DNA of 34,440 nt from Clostridia bacterium (GTDB lineage: Bacteria > Bacillota > Clostridia > Christensenellales > Pumilibacteraceae): positions 1-34,440 of the forward strand of contig JAFVXL010000022.1 in assembly GCA_017501145.1 (NCBI GenBank), in the 5' to 3' direction. The notes beneath the pieces are model-generated. The model did not search any database. It saw only the letters and a list, made by a program, of their open reading frames with translations, and was not told the DNA's origin. The position numbers were made by a program, and so were the translations under genes. Numbering within the stretch: the stretch's first letter is position 1; every line of letters begins with the position of its first letter. This document shows positions 7,204-15,600 of this stretch, in pieces.

Positions 7204-8400
7204 TTATTTGCAGCCCTTAACAAATTTTTCGAATCTAGCAAGTCCCTCTCTAATTTGCTTTTCGCCGGTTGCGTAGCTAAGTCTTACGTAATCGTCTGCA
7301 CCGAAAGACTCGCACGGAATAACTGCGGTATAGAGCTTATCAAGCATGATAGTAGCAACGTCCATAGCCGACTTGATTTCCATATCCTCGTACTTCTTGC
7401 CAAAGAGCGACTTAACGTTTACCATAACGTAGAACGCGCCTTCGGGCTTAATGATGGGCAAGCCTACCTTTTCCATAAGCTCTACCATAAGGTTACGGCG
7501 AACCTCGAAGATAGAGTTCATATTAGCAAGGAACTCGTCACCCTTCTTGTCCGAAAGTGCAACAACAGATGCGTATTGAGCAATACTGTTGGGGTTAGAG
7601 GTCGAGTGGCTCTGAATACTGCTCATTGCCTTAGCAATTTCAAGGCTAGAAGCGGTATAGCCTATTCTCCAACCGGTCATAGCATATGCCTTAGACATAC
7701 CGTTGATGATAATGGTACGCTCCTTGAGCTCTTCGGAGCAAGCTGCTAAGCTCATGGTTTCTACGCCATAAACGAGCTTTTCATAAATCTCGTCCGAAAG
7801 AATATATACGTGTTTATGATTTTCAAGCTCTTTGCCAAGCGCCATAATTTCCTCTTTGCTATAAACGACACCCGTCGGATTAGACGGGTTGTTGATAATA
7901 ATAGCCTTGGTCTTAGGCGTAATCAAGCTACGAAGCTGCTCGGGAGTAAGCTTAAAGCCGTTTTCGGGCAAAAGCTGAGCAATTACCGGAGTTCCGTCGC
8001 TAAGCTTAACAAGCTCGGGATAAGTGAGCCAGAACGGAGCAGGAATAATAACCTCGTCGCCTTCTTCTACAAGAGCGCGAATAGCGTTAGAAAGCGAGTG
8101 CTTAGCACCGTTGCTTACAACTATTTGATTAACGTCGTAGGTTACGCCGTTTTCACGAGCCAACTTGTCACAAATTGCCTTGCGAAGCTCTACCGTTCCG
8201 CTTGCCGGCGTGTATCTGGTGATACCTTTGTCAAGAGCCTCTTTGGCTGCTGCAATGATATAGTCCGGAGTATCGAAGTCTGGCTCTCCTGCACCAAAGG
8301 AAATAACGTCAAGTCCGTCTGCTTTCATCTTCTTCGCCTTAGCTGTAATTGCCAAGGTAAGGGACGGCGAAACGCCCAAAGCTCTTTTGCTTAAACTCAT
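7204..8400 (-). CDS. aspB: Pyridoxal-phosphate aspartate aminotransferase (class I, subgroup Ib-like)
   Basis: The enzyme interconverts aspartate and 2-oxoglutarate with oxaloacetate and glutamate, or acts on related amino acids. The 398-residue product shows the class I/II signatures: FGAGEPDFDTP, RYTPASGTVELRKAI, the NNPSNPTGVVYS motif, DEIYEKL (Asp203, Tyr206) and the PLP lysine in GMSKAYAMTGWRIGY (Lys237). The ATG at 8400 is chosen because GGAGG lies 9 bases upstream. An in-frame TTG at 8418 would put that site inside the gene. It heads the operon with trpS and has an excellent promoter. Substrate specificity within the family is inferred. Confidence 0.92.
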   Translation of the reverse strand: MSLSKRALGVSPSLTLAITAKAKKMKADGLDVISFGAGEPDFDTPDYIIAAAKEALDKGITRYTPASGTVELRKAICDKLARENGVTYDVNQIVVSNGAKHSLSNAIRALVEEGDEVIIPAPFWLTYPELVKLSDGTPVIAQLLPENGFKLTPEQLRSLITPKTKAIIINNPSNPTGVVYSKEEIMALGKELENHKHVYILSDEIYEKLVYGVETMSLAACSEELKERTIIINGMSKAYAMTGWRIGYTASSLEIAKAMSSIQSHSTSNPNSIAQYASVVALSDKKGDEFLANMNSIFEVRRNLMVELMEKVGLPIIKPEGAFYVMVNVKSLFGKKYEDMEIKSAMDVATIMLDKLYTAVIPCESFGADDYVRLSYATGEKQIREGLARFEKFVKGCK

Positions 8401-8432
8401 AAATATGATCCTCCACAATAAATAGTAAACAT

Positions 8433-8461
8433 ATTATACAGTATACAATAAAAAATTGCAA
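8433..8461 (-). promoter_or_regulatory. Sigma-A promoter of the aspB-trpS operon
   Basis: On the minus strand TTGCAA (plus 8456-8461) and TATAAT (8433-8438) are separated by exactly 17 bases. The -10 lies about 32 bases before the chosen aspB start codon. Confidence 0.85.
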
Positions 8462-8514
8462 ACGTTTAAGCACGAAATATCACCATATATACAGTTATAA
8501 TTTTTTTAGTTTTT

Positions 8515-8904
8515 CTAAAATAAATTGGTTGGGTTGGGCACGGCGTCGTTGCGTATCGCGTCTATAAGTCCAAGCGTAACCTCAATCATAACCTTGGCGT
8601 CGTCCGTATAATTAATGTTTATCATTACCTTAAGACTGCTTAGCTTTTCGTCAACAGTACGCAGCACGTTGTGATTTCCCAAGCAAAATAAAATTTCTTT
8701 ATTCTTTTCCCATATATCAACGGTATCGTCTATTAGCTTAACCGTTTCTTCGTTATATACGTCCTCGTGCTTATCTATGCTTTGCTGAACCTTAGTAAGC
8801 CCATCGTAAATATCGCTATAAACGTCAAACGTATACAACGTTTCGAATACGCCCGCCCCTATTACCAACGCAAAAACAATGCTTATTATTATAAGCTTTT
8901 TCAC
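8515..8904 (-). CDS. DUF4363 family protein
   Basis: This 129-residue protein has one N-terminal hydrophobic helix (MKKLIIISIVFALVIGAGVF), acting as a signal anchor. A helical extracytoplasmic domain follows (SDIYDGLTKVQQSIDKHEDV; DTVDIWEKNKEILFCLGNHN). This profile, and its position directly after a DUF421 protein with a 4-base overlap, match the DUF421-DUF4363 pair found in Clostridia. The function is unknown. The WEK...N segment resembles the family core. No terminator is obvious after it. Confidence 0.8.
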   Translation of the reverse strand: MKKLIIISIVFALVIGAGVFETLYTFDVYSDIYDGLTKVQQSIDKHEDVYNEETVKLIDDTVDIWEKNKEILFCLGNHNVLRTVDEKLSSLKVMININYTDDAKVMIEVTLGLIDAIRNDAVPNPTNLF

Positions 8905-9596
8905 CAGCTGCCCCCTTTGCCAAGGCCGACCTTCGCCACAAAATACTTGCCTTTTTTGGGTGAAACGTACATTGTTCCGTCTTGACGAACGTCTGCATAA
9001 AGCACTTCCTTTACGCTTTTAAGTCCGTTTTTGCGAAGCGCGACGTTTACGACCGCCTCGGTCACTCCCGTTCTTTTAAGGTTTTCGTCGTTCCACTTGC
9101 CGTCCACTATCAAAATTATGGGCAAAAGCGCAGGTGTGGGCTTTGTTGGGTCTGTCATACGCTCAACTACGCTCATTTTGCCGTTGGTTTCGATTATTGC
9201 GTACTCTATCTCGTTAATGTCCATATACCCACTTGAGTGAACAGTTTCGATAAGGTCATGAACGTTCATATTCATCTTTTGAAGATTAGTGTAGTTTATT
9301 CCGTTTTTGTCGATTACAATCATTGATTTGCCACTCATAACACGGCGAGCCCACAGACTTTTGCGCGCAACAAACGATAGCACGACCTCCAAAAAGCATA
9401 GCGTAATTATGGGTATCAAGCCGCTATAAAAAGGGATATACGGATCGTTTATGGGTATGCACGCTACTTCTGCAATAATAAGAGTTATTACAAGCTCAAA
9501 GGGTTGCATTTCGCTGATCGTGCGCTTGCCCATAATTCGCACGGCAATAACCACTACTACAAAGATAATAACCGATTTTATAAATACTATAAGCAT
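8901..9596 (-). CDS. DUF421 (YetF-like) membrane protein
   Basis: This 231-residue protein has about three N-terminal transmembrane segments, with the family motif AVRIMGKRTISEMQPFEL and LIIAEVACIPINDP. A cytoplasmic alpha/beta domain follows, with GKSMIVIDKNGINY and MNVHDLIETVHSSG. In B. subtilis YetF-type proteins form dimers linked to spore or membrane stress functions, but the biochemical role is unsettled. The ATG at 9596 has only a weak AAAGG at long spacing, and I could not identify a convincing promoter upstream. It is translationally coupled to the DUF4363 gene. Confidence 0.88.
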   Translation of the reverse strand: MLIVFIKSVIIFVVVVIAVRIMGKRTISEMQPFELVITLIIAEVACIPINDPYIPFYSGLIPIITLCFLEVVLSFVARKSLWARRVMSGKSMIVIDKNGINYTNLQKMNMNVHDLIETVHSSGYMDINEIEYAIIETNGKMSVVERMTDPTKPTPALLPIILIVDGKWNDENLKRTGVTEAVVNVALRKNGLKSVKEVLYADVRQDGTMYVSPKKGKYFVAKVGLGKGGSW

Positions 9597-9702
9597 AAAT
9601 TTAGTATTGCCTTTTTTACATTTATTATCGACTCAAAATGCAAATAATTTACAAACACTTAAAGCTATTTGACGCTGAAATATGCCACATATTACGAAAT
9701 AT

Positions 9703-9743
9703 TAAAAAACAAGCACAGCGAAAATTAAATTCTGCCATGCTTG
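9703..9743 (-). terminator. Rho-independent terminator of the P-type ATPase gene
   Basis: In the minus-strand transcript CAAGCATGGC-AGAA pairs with TTCGCTGTGCTTG (one mismatch, some G-U), followed by six U. It lies about 25 bases after the ATPase stop codon. Confidence 0.8.
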
Positions 9744-9768
9744 CTTTGGTTACTAACTAATATTAAAA

Positions 9769-12402
9769 TTAGTCTAAAAATTTACCCCTTCTCTTTGCAA
9801 CCGTTCTTTGAACAAGCTTGATAAGCTCTACGATAGGAATTATGGAAATTGCGAGCGCGATTGCTACAGCGTACTCAATAAGCGAAATTGCCGCAAAGCC
9901 GAACGCTGCCGCAAAGGGCGGAACGTAAATTACGAGCGTAGTAAGAACAAACGATGCCGCAGTAGCCGCCCAAATGTACTTGTTTGCTTTCATACGGAAC
10001 ATAGACTTATGGCGCGAACGCATATTAAACGAGTGAAAGATTTCCGCCATAGAAAGCGCTAAGAACGCCATCGTGCTACCGTCAACAGATTCCGCAATCT
10101 CCCACACGCCCGATTCTAAGTAGTGGCCGATAAAGTACGCCACAACCGTAATAATAGCAACTATCGTGCCTTGAACAATGACGTCGGTTAACATTCCACC
10201 CGCAAATATGCCGTCCTTGCTACTGCGCGGAGGTCTGGACATAATATCATCCTCCGCCTTCTCCATACCGAGCGCAAGTGCCGGGAAGGTGTCGGTAATA
10301 AGGTTTATCCAAAGCAAATGCACGGGGTGCAAAATAGTAAATCCCATAAGCATTGCGGTAAATATCGCAAGCACCTCCGAAAGGTTGGACGCAAGCAAGA
10401 ACTGAATAGACTTACGAATATTGTCATAAATTCTTCTGCCTTCCTCTGCTGCCGCAACTATTGTTGCAAAGTTATCATCAGCGAGCACCATATCAGCGAC
10501 GTTCTTGGTTACGTCAGTACCCGTTATGCCCATGCCTATACCGATATCTGCGTTCTTAATGGACGGTGCATCGTTAACGCCGTCACCGGTCATAGCGGTA
10601 ATCATGCCCTTAGCCTTCCACGCCTTAACTATACGAACCTTATGCTCAGGCTGAACGCGCGCGTATACCGAATATCTTTCTATTTGAATTTCGAGATCCT
10701 CATCAGATATATCGTCAAGCATAGCGCCCGTTATCGCCTCGTCAGCCGACTGAATTACACCAAGCTGCTTAGCAATTGCAACAGCGGTATCAAGGTGATC
10801 GCCGGTAATCATAACAGGGCGAATACCCGCTCTCTTACACTCAGCTATAGCATCCACTACCTCGGGACGTACGGGGTCAATCATACCCGTTAGTCCAACG
10901 AAGCACATATCCTTTTCGAGATTTTCCGCCTCGCAAGATGGCATATTGTTATGGAATCTTACTGCGCAAGAAAGAACTCTAAGCGCTCTCGTTGCCATAT
11001 TCTTGTTTTCAGCAAGCGCCGCCGCGCGCATTTCGTCAGTTAGCGGCACAACCTTGCCAGCTTGATATGCGTGAGTACATCTCTTAATAACCTCGTCCGG
11101 CGCGCCCTTTGTGTACTGAATAAATCTTTCTTGGTCTTTATGAACGGTACTCATCATCTTGCGGTTGGAGTCAAACGGAGCCTCGCCCACTCTCGGAAAA
11201 GCTTCTTTGAGCGAGTTTTTGTTGTATCCCAGCTTAAACGCAAAGTTTACAAGCGCGCACTCAGTCGGCTCGCCCTCCGCCTCGGTTTCAACCATTTCGG
11301 CATCAGAGCACAAAGCCATTGCTTGGCAAAGCATTTCGTTGTCGCCGTACGACTCTACAACGGTCATCTTGTTTTGCGTAAGAGTACCTGTTTTGTCCGA
11401 GCAAATAACCTGAGTACAGCCAAGCGTTTCTACGGCAGTCAGCTTGCGAATAACCGCGTTACGCTTGCTCATATTTGTTACGCCTATGCTAAGAACTATG
11501 GTAAACACCGCCGCAAGACCTTCGGGAATAGCCGCAACCGCTAGCGAAACGGCAACCATAAACGTATCAAGCGTACTATCTAAGGTAACGTTAGGATATG
11601 TACGGATAATATCTACGATAAAAATTATTACGCAAATACCCAGCACCAAAAAGCTGAGCATCTTACTGAGCTGATTGAGCTTTTTTTGCAAGGGTGTGTC
11701 GCCTTCTTTTGCTTGAGAAAGCGCGCCTGCAATTTTGCCCATTTCGGTATTCATACCCGTTTGGGTAATAACTGCCTTACCTCTGCCGTACACTACCGTA
11801 CTGCCCATATAAACCATATTTTTTCTATCGCCAAGCGAAACCTTGCCGTCGCCGCTAATAACAGAGTCAGTTTTGTTTACGGGAACGGATTCGCCGGTAA
11901 GCGCCGCTTCTTCTATCTTAAGAGAAGCGCACTCAAAAATTCTTCCGTCAGCAGGAACGCTATCTCCTGCCTCCAAAACAACTACGTCGCCCGGCACAAG
12001 CTCCTCGCTCCTAACGACAACCATTTTTCCGTCGCGAATAACCTTGCTCGTTGCCGCCGTAATTTCGTTAAGCGCCGCGATAGCCTTTTCTGCCTTGTTC
12101 TCTTGAACTACGCCCAAAACGGCGTTAATAATAACTACCGCTATAATGATTATAACGTCGGCAAACGACTCGTTAGCATACAAAGCGGTTATTCCCGAAA
12201 CAATTGCAGCAACTATGAGAATTATAATCATAGGATTAGCCAATTCTTTCAAAAACTTGACAATAAGCGGAGTTTTCTTGGCTTCTTTGAGCTTGTTTTT
12301 ACCAACAGAGCTAAGTCTTTGGTTCGCTTCGACGCTAGACAGTCCGTTTGGCGACGAATTGTTGTCCGAAAAAACTTCGCTAGCAGTCTTTTTGTATTCC
12401 AT
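9769..12402 (-). CDS. P2-type cation-transporting ATPase, likely Mn2+/Ca2+ exporter
   Basis: The 877-residue product is a full-length P2 ATPase. It has an N-terminal cation ATPase domain, TGES (169-172) in the actuator domain, PEGL (293-296) in M4, the phosphorylation site DKTGTLT with Asp336, KGAPDEV in the nucleotide-binding domain, and TGDGVNDAPS (about 606-615). The M5/M6 residues that bind Ca2+ in SERCA are present: Asn673 and Glu676, and Asn700, Thr703 and Asp704 in WINLITDTFPALALGME. By family alone it would be called a Ca2+ pump. The upstream yybP-ykoY-type Mn2+ riboswitch suggests that it exports Mn2+, like the riboswitch-controlled P-type ATPases of Lactococcus (YoaB) and pneumococcus (MgtA). 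GGAGG precedes the ATG. Confidence 0.93.
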   Translation of the reverse strand: MEYKKTASEVFSDNNSSPNGLSSVEANQRLSSVGKNKLKEAKKTPLIVKFLKELANPMIIILIVAAIVSGITALYANESFADVIIIIAVVIINAVLGVVQENKAEKAIAALNEITAATSKVIRDGKMVVVRSEELVPGDVVVLEAGDSVPADGRIFECASLKIEEAALTGESVPVNKTDSVISGDGKVSLGDRKNMVYMGSTVVYGRGKAVITQTGMNTEMGKIAGALSQAKEGDTPLQKKLNQLSKMLSFLVLGICVIIFIVDIIRTYPNVTLDSTLDTFMVAVSLAVAAIPEGLAAVFTIVLSIGVTNMSKRNAVIRKLTAVETLGCTQVICSDKTGTLTQNKMTVVESYGDNEMLCQAMALCSDAEMVETEAEGEPTECALVNFAFKLGYNKNSLKEAFPRVGEAPFDSNRKMMSTVHKDQERFIQYTKGAPDEVIKRCTHAYQAGKVVPLTDEMRAAALAENKNMATRALRVLSCAVRFHNNMPSCEAENLEKDMCFVGLTGMIDPVRPEVVDAIAECKRAGIRPVMITGDHLDTAVAIAKQLGVIQSADEAITGAMLDDISDEDLEIQIERYSVYARVQPEHKVRIVKAWKAKGMITAMTGDGVNDAPSIKNADIGIGMGITGTDVTKNVADMVLADDNFATIVAAAEEGRRIYDNIRKSIQFLLASNLSEVLAIFTAMLMGFTILHPVHLLWINLITDTFPALALGMEKAEDDIMSRPPRSSKDGIFAGGMLTDVIVQGTIVAIITVVAYFIGHYLESGVWEIAESVDGSTMAFLALSMAEIFHSFNMRSRHKSMFRMKANKYIWAATAASFVLTTLVIYVPPFAAAFGFAAISLIEYAVAIALAISIIPIVELIKLVQRTVAKRRGKFLD

Positions 12403-12429
12403 TTTTTTCCTCCATAAATTTTTACCGCT

Positions 12430-12460
12430 AAAAAAAAATCATACACGTTGCCGTATATGA
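12430..12460 (-). terminator. Riboswitch expression-platform terminator
   Basis: The transcript forms a 9-bp stem, UCAUAUACG paired with CGUGUAUGA (one U-G pair), closed by a GCAA tetraloop and followed by nine U (plus 12430-12438). It lies between the aptamer and the ATPase ribosome-binding site. Confidence 0.88.
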
Positions 12461-12538
12461 GTCTCATTCTTTAAGACAAGCCGAGTCAAACGACCGCGGT
12501 GACGACTTGCCACACAATGTGGAATTACTCCCTCACTT
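12430..12538 (-). promoter_or_regulatory. yybP-ykoY (Mn2+) riboswitch controlling the P-type ATPase
   Basis: The 5' leader begins GUGAGGGAGUAAUUCC (transcript of plus 12521-12536) and ends with AAUGAGACUCAU (plus 12457-12468). These two segments resemble the conserved loops of the yybP-ykoY family, joined by a structured arm (GTCGTCACCGCGGTC region). P1 can form between GUGAG (plus 12532-12536) and CUCAU (12457-12461). The same UCAU is the 5' edge of a terminator stem (12439-12460), so P1 and terminator exclude each other. This predicts that Mn2+ stabilises the aptamer and turns expression on. I identified the family by motif recognition, without a covariance model. Confidence 0.82.
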
Positions 12539-12546
12539 ATATACGC

Positions 12547-12575
12547 ATTATAACATTTTATGTATATGCTGTCAA
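12547..12575 (-). promoter_or_regulatory. Consensus sigma-A promoter of the riboswitch-ATPase unit
   Basis: On the minus strand TTGACA (plus 12570-12575) and TATAAT (12547-12552) match consensus exactly with 17-base spacing. Transcription should start near 12540, at the riboswitch 5' end. The gene-free stretch 12403-12767 holds the riboswitch, this promoter, and the divergent iorA promoter. Confidence 0.92.
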
Positions 12576-12696
12576 TCAATTTTTTATACTTTTACAAATA
12601 TTTGCTTTTTTCTATTTTGCAATTTTTTAGGCAAAACAAAAAAACTGTCCTTGTTAAATATATTTAAGAATAATAGCTTTTTTTGTTATATAAAAT

Positions 12697-12725
12697 TTGA
12701 CAAAATATTTTCCTTACTATATAAT
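12697..12725 (+). promoter_or_regulatory. Consensus sigma-A promoter of iorAB
   Basis: TTGACA (12697-12702) and TATAAT (12720-12725) are perfect matches with 17-base spacing, about 43 bases before the iorA ATG. Confidence 0.92.
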
Positions 12726-12739
12726 ACATATAAACGTAA

Positions 12740-12753
12740 CGTATACGTATACG
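12740..12753 (+). promoter_or_regulatory. 14-bp perfect palindrome in the iorA leader (possible operator)
   Basis: CGTATACGTATACG is a perfect palindrome between the predicted transcription start and the Shine-Dalgarno (GGAGG, 12758-12762). The position suits a repressor site. No regulator can be named, and an alternating purine-pyrimidine palindrome can occur by chance. Confidence 0.4.
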
Positions 12754-12767
12754 ACTTGGAGGTTTTA

Positions 12768-14561
12768 ATGAGTAAACAACAGCTTATGACGGGTAACGAA
12801 GCAATCGCTCGCGGCGTTTTTGAAGCAGGCGTTCGTTTTGCTGCAGCTTACCCCGGAACACCCAGCACGGAAATTTTGGAAAATATTTCCACTTACAAGG
12901 AAGTTCTCGCGCAGTGGTCGCCCAACGAAAAGGTTGCCTTTGAGGCTGCTTACGGCGCATCGCTCGGCGGAGCTCGCAGCTTTGCTAGCATGAAGCACGT
13001 TGGCTTGAACGTTGCCGCAGACCCCTTCTTTACCGTTGCTTATACCGGCGGTAACGCAGGTCTTGTAGTAGTAACGGCAGATGAGCCCGGTCAACACTCG
13101 TCCCAAAACGAGCAGGACAACCGCAACTACGCTCGTCACGCAAAGGTTCCTATGTTCGAGCCCGCTGACTCGGCACAATGCAAGGCTATGACCAAATTCG
13201 CCTTCGAAATGAGCGAGCAGCACGAAACTCCGGTGCTTATCAGAGTTACCACTAGAGTTTGCCACTCTAAGAGCTTGGTTGAGCTTGAAGACAGAGTAGA
13301 AAAGGAAATCGTTCCTTACGTTAAAAATGCAAAAAAATATGTTTGCGTACCTGCTAACGCTATTATTCGTAGAGGCGAAGTAGAAAAGCGCCTTGACACT
13401 CTCAAGGAGTACTCCAACAACTGCGAGTGGAACTATATCGAAGACAACGGCAAGGACGTTGGCGTTATCGCAAGCGGTATGGCTATCAATTACGCAAAGG
13501 AAGTGTTTGGTAGCGATGTAAACTATCTCAATATCGGATTCAGCTATCCGCTCCCCATGAAGCTCATGGACTCCTTCCTTAAGAATCTTAAGAAGGTTTA
13601 TGTAATCGAAGAAAACGACGAATATATCGAAGACGCAGTTAAGATGCTTGGCTACAAGCATATTTGCTTTGGAAAGTACGCTCCCGATGAAAGCAGATTC
13701 TTGCCCGCTTACGGTGAGCTTACCTCTGACGTTATCCGCAAGGCTGTCAACGGTGGCAAGGGATATGTTGCTTCGTTTGACCGCAGCAAGGTTCTTGGCC
13801 GTCCCCCCGCTCTTTGCGCAGGATGCCCGCATAGAGGCTTCTTCTACGAGCTTGGCAAGCGCAAGGACGTTGTTGTTTCGGGCGATATCGGATGCTACAC
13901 TCTCGGCTTTGCTGCTCCGTACAACGCTATGGACTTCAACTGCTGCATGGGCGCGTCGGTAAGTGGCGCAAACGGTATGCAAAAGGTGCTTAATATGGTA
14001 GAAGGCAACGAAAAGCGCGTTGTTGGCGTTCTTGGCGACTCCACCTTCTTCCATAGCGGTATGACCTCGCTTCTTGATATCGTATATAACAAGGGCAACT
14101 GCATCACAGTTATTCTTGACAACCGCATTACCGGTATGACCGGACATCAACAAAACCCCGGCACAGGCTTTACCGCTCAGGGCGAGCCCACGGAAATCGT
14201 TGATATAGAAGGTGTTGTAAGAGCTCTTGGTATCAAGCATGTCAGAACTATTGATCCTAACGATCTTACTCTTATGCGCGAAACGCTTGATTGGGCAATC
14301 GCGCTCAAGGAGCCCAGCGTAATCATCACCCGTTATCCGTGCGTTCTTAAGAAAATGAGCGCTCACGACAAGAACGAGTGGCCGCAAATGTATAGCTCTA
14401 AGTGCACCGTAGATGCAGATAAGTGCATTGGCTGCAAGCTCTGCTTACGTAGCGGCTGCCCCGCTATTTCCGTTAAGGACAAAAAGGCTGTTATCGACAA
14501 GACTATGTGCGTAGGCTGCTCGGTATGTAAGCAAATTTGTCCCAAAGACGCGATTAATTAA
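12768..14561 (+). CDS. iorA: Indolepyruvate ferredoxin oxidoreductase, alpha subunit
   Basis: IorAB oxidatively decarboxylates aryl pyruvates from aromatic amino acids to aryl-acetyl-CoA with reduction of ferredoxin. The 597-residue product has a pyrimidine-binding domain at the N-terminus (LMTGNEAIARGVFEAGV, YPGTPSTEIL) and a thiamine-diphosphate region (CAGCPHRGFFYELGK, GDIGCYTLG, GDSTFFHSGM, NRITGMTGHQQNPGTG). A C-terminal ferredoxin domain carries CIGCKLCLRSGCP and CVGCSVCKQICP, for two 4Fe-4S clusters. The ATG at 12768 follows GGAGG. The frame stays open for 87 codons further upstream, but that part spans the promoter and lacks protein-like composition. iorB follows 13 bases later. Confidence 0.95.
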   Translation: MSKQQLMTGNEAIARGVFEAGVRFAAAYPGTPSTEILENISTYKEVLAQWSPNEKVAFEAAYGASLGGARSFASMKHVGLNVAADPFFTVAYTGGNAGLVVVTADEPGQHSSQNEQDNRNYARHAKVPMFEPADSAQCKAMTKFAFEMSEQHETPVLIRVTTRVCHSKSLVELEDRVEKEIVPYVKNAKKYVCVPANAIIRRGEVEKRLDTLKEYSNNCEWNYIEDNGKDVGVIASGMAINYAKEVFGSDVNYLNIGFSYPLPMKLMDSFLKNLKKVYVIEENDEYIEDAVKMLGYKHICFGKYAPDESRFLPAYGELTSDVIRKAVNGGKGYVASFDRSKVLGRPPALCAGCPHRGFFYELGKRKDVVVSGDIGCYTLGFAAPYNAMDFNCCMGASVSGANGMQKVLNMVEGNEKRVVGVLGDSTFFHSGMTSLLDIVYNKGNCITVILDNRITGMTGHQQNPGTGFTAQGEPTEIVDIEGVVRALGIKHVRTIDPNDLTLMRETLDWAIALKEPSVIITRYPCVLKKMSAHDKNEWPQMYSSKCTVDADKCIGCKLCLRSGCPAISVKDKKAVIDKTMCVGCSVCKQICPKDAIN

Positions 14562-14574
14562 GGAGTAATAAACT

Positions 14575-15150
14575 ATGACTAAAAATATTCTTCTCGTAGG
14601 TGTTGGCGGACAAGGTACTATTCTTGCAAGTAAGATTCTTACCCTTGGTCTTCAAAAGGCAAATTACGACGTAAAAATGAGCGAAATTCACGGTATGAGC
14701 CAACGTGGCGGATCGGTTACCTCGCATATCAGATATTCGGAAGATAAGGTTTACTCACCCGTTATCGAGCACGGTCAGGCTGACGTTATCGTTGCGTTCG
14801 AAAAGATGGAAGCGCTTCGCTACCTTGACTATCTCAAGGTTGACGGCAAAGTTTTTGTAAACGATTATGAAATCCCCGGTATGCCTGTTACATCAGGTCA
14901 GGCAGAATATCCGCAAGGAATTATCGAGGAGCTTAAGCGTGTTGCTGATACTACCGTTATCGACGCTAACAAAGAAGCTGAAAAAATCGGCAGCTCTAAG
15001 GTTATGAACATGATTTTGCTTGGCACTATCATTGGTTCTATGAACCTTACCAATATTGATTGGGATCAAATCCTTACCGAAAACGTTAAGCCGCAATTTA
15101 TTGAGCTTAACAAGAAGGCTATCAAATGCGGTATTGAGCTTGCTAAATAA
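14575..15150 (+). CDS. iorB: Indolepyruvate ferredoxin oxidoreductase, beta subunit
   Basis: This 191-residue gamma-domain subunit pairs with IorA. It opens TKNILLVGVGGQGTILASK, the Gly-rich motif typical of the 2-oxoacid:ferredoxin oxidoreductase gamma family. The conserved SEIHGMSQRGGSVTSHIR follows, then VIVAFEKMEALRYL. Length and motifs match IorB. GGAG lies just before the ATG. It ends the two-gene operon before a strong terminator. Confidence 0.95.
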   Translation: MTKNILLVGVGGQGTILASKILTLGLQKANYDVKMSEIHGMSQRGGSVTSHIRYSEDKVYSPVIEHGQADVIVAFEKMEALRYLDYLKVDGKVFVNDYEIPGMPVTSGQAEYPQGIIEELKRVADTTVIDANKEAEKIGSSKVMNMILLGTIIGSMNLTNIDWDQILTENVKPQFIELNKKAIKCGIELAK

Positions 15151-15165
15151 TTAATTCAAGCATAC

Positions 15166-15201
15166 AAAAAGCGTAGAACTTGTTTGTTCTACGCTTTTTT
15201 T
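15166..15201 (+). terminator. Rho-independent terminator after iorB (possibly bidirectional)
   Basis: AAAAAGCGTAGAAC and GTTCTACGCTTTTTTT form a long perfect stem with a short loop and a T tract. The A-rich 5' side gives five U for minus-strand transcripts, so it may also end the 15221-15598 gene. Confidence 0.9.
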
Positions 15202-15220
15202 GTCATTTTTTAACAACCGG

Positions 15221-15598
15221 TCACGAATTTTTAGCTACGTACCAAATAATAAAGCCTATTATGCACACAACACCTACTATCCATCTGATGACCTTTTGTG
15301 TCTTTTCTTCCATGGGCTTATAGCCTTGCTTTTGACCTTCTTTTAGATAATGTCCGCAACAAACGCAAGTATCAATAGTAACGGGCATCAGCTCTCCACA
15401 AGACGGACACTTGATCATTTCGGGTCCTTCGCCATCCTTGTACGGCTCAACGAGCAATTCGGGATCGTTAGTTTCGGTTCGAAAATCCTCACGTTTTTTC
15501 AAAACGACTCTTTCTTCGTCCTTAGTGCTTTCTTCCTTTTGGCTGTTTTGCAATTCGGACTGCTCGTTAATCTCTTCTTTTTTTTGAATTTCGTCCAT
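15221..15598 (-). CDS. Zinc-ribbon protein with a C-terminal membrane anchor
   Basis: The 125-residue product has a charged, Glu/Lys/Gln-rich, probably disordered N-terminus (residues 1-60). A zinc ribbon follows, with Cys64-x2-Cys67 and Cys78-x2-Cys81 (CPSCGELMPV; DTCVCCGHYL). A single transmembrane helix (about 103-121) lies near the end (WIVGVVCIIGFIIWYV). No specific function can be assigned. It starts 2 bases after the M3 peptidase stop and is likely cotranscribed with it. Confidence 0.75.
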   Translation of the reverse strand: MDEIQKKEEINEQSELQNSQKEESTKDEERVVLKKREDFRTETNDPELLVEPYKDGEGPEMIKCPSCGELMPVTIDTCVCCGHYLKEGQKQGYKPMEEKTQKVIRWIVGVVCIIGFIIWYVAKNS

Positions 15599-15600
15599 AA

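Noticed and set aside
9769-12402. Magnesium-importing (MgtA-type) or proton ATPase
   Set aside because: The M5/M6 segment contains the Asn/Glu and Asn/Thr/Asp ligands of Ca2+/Mn2+ pumps, and the Mn2+ riboswitch supports export.
12507-12767. In-frame upstream extension of iorA by 87 codons
   Set aside because: The extension reads through the divergent promoters and -10/-35 boxes. Its translation is rich in Phe, Cys, Asn and Ile, unlike the protein, and GGAGG precedes the ATG at 12768.
12765-14387. 540-codon open frame on the minus strand opposite iorA
   Set aside because: It lies wholly inside iorA, whose product has clear domains. The antisense translation is low in recognisable motifs and rich in Ser/Val/Asn, as expected of a shadow of a biased coding strand.
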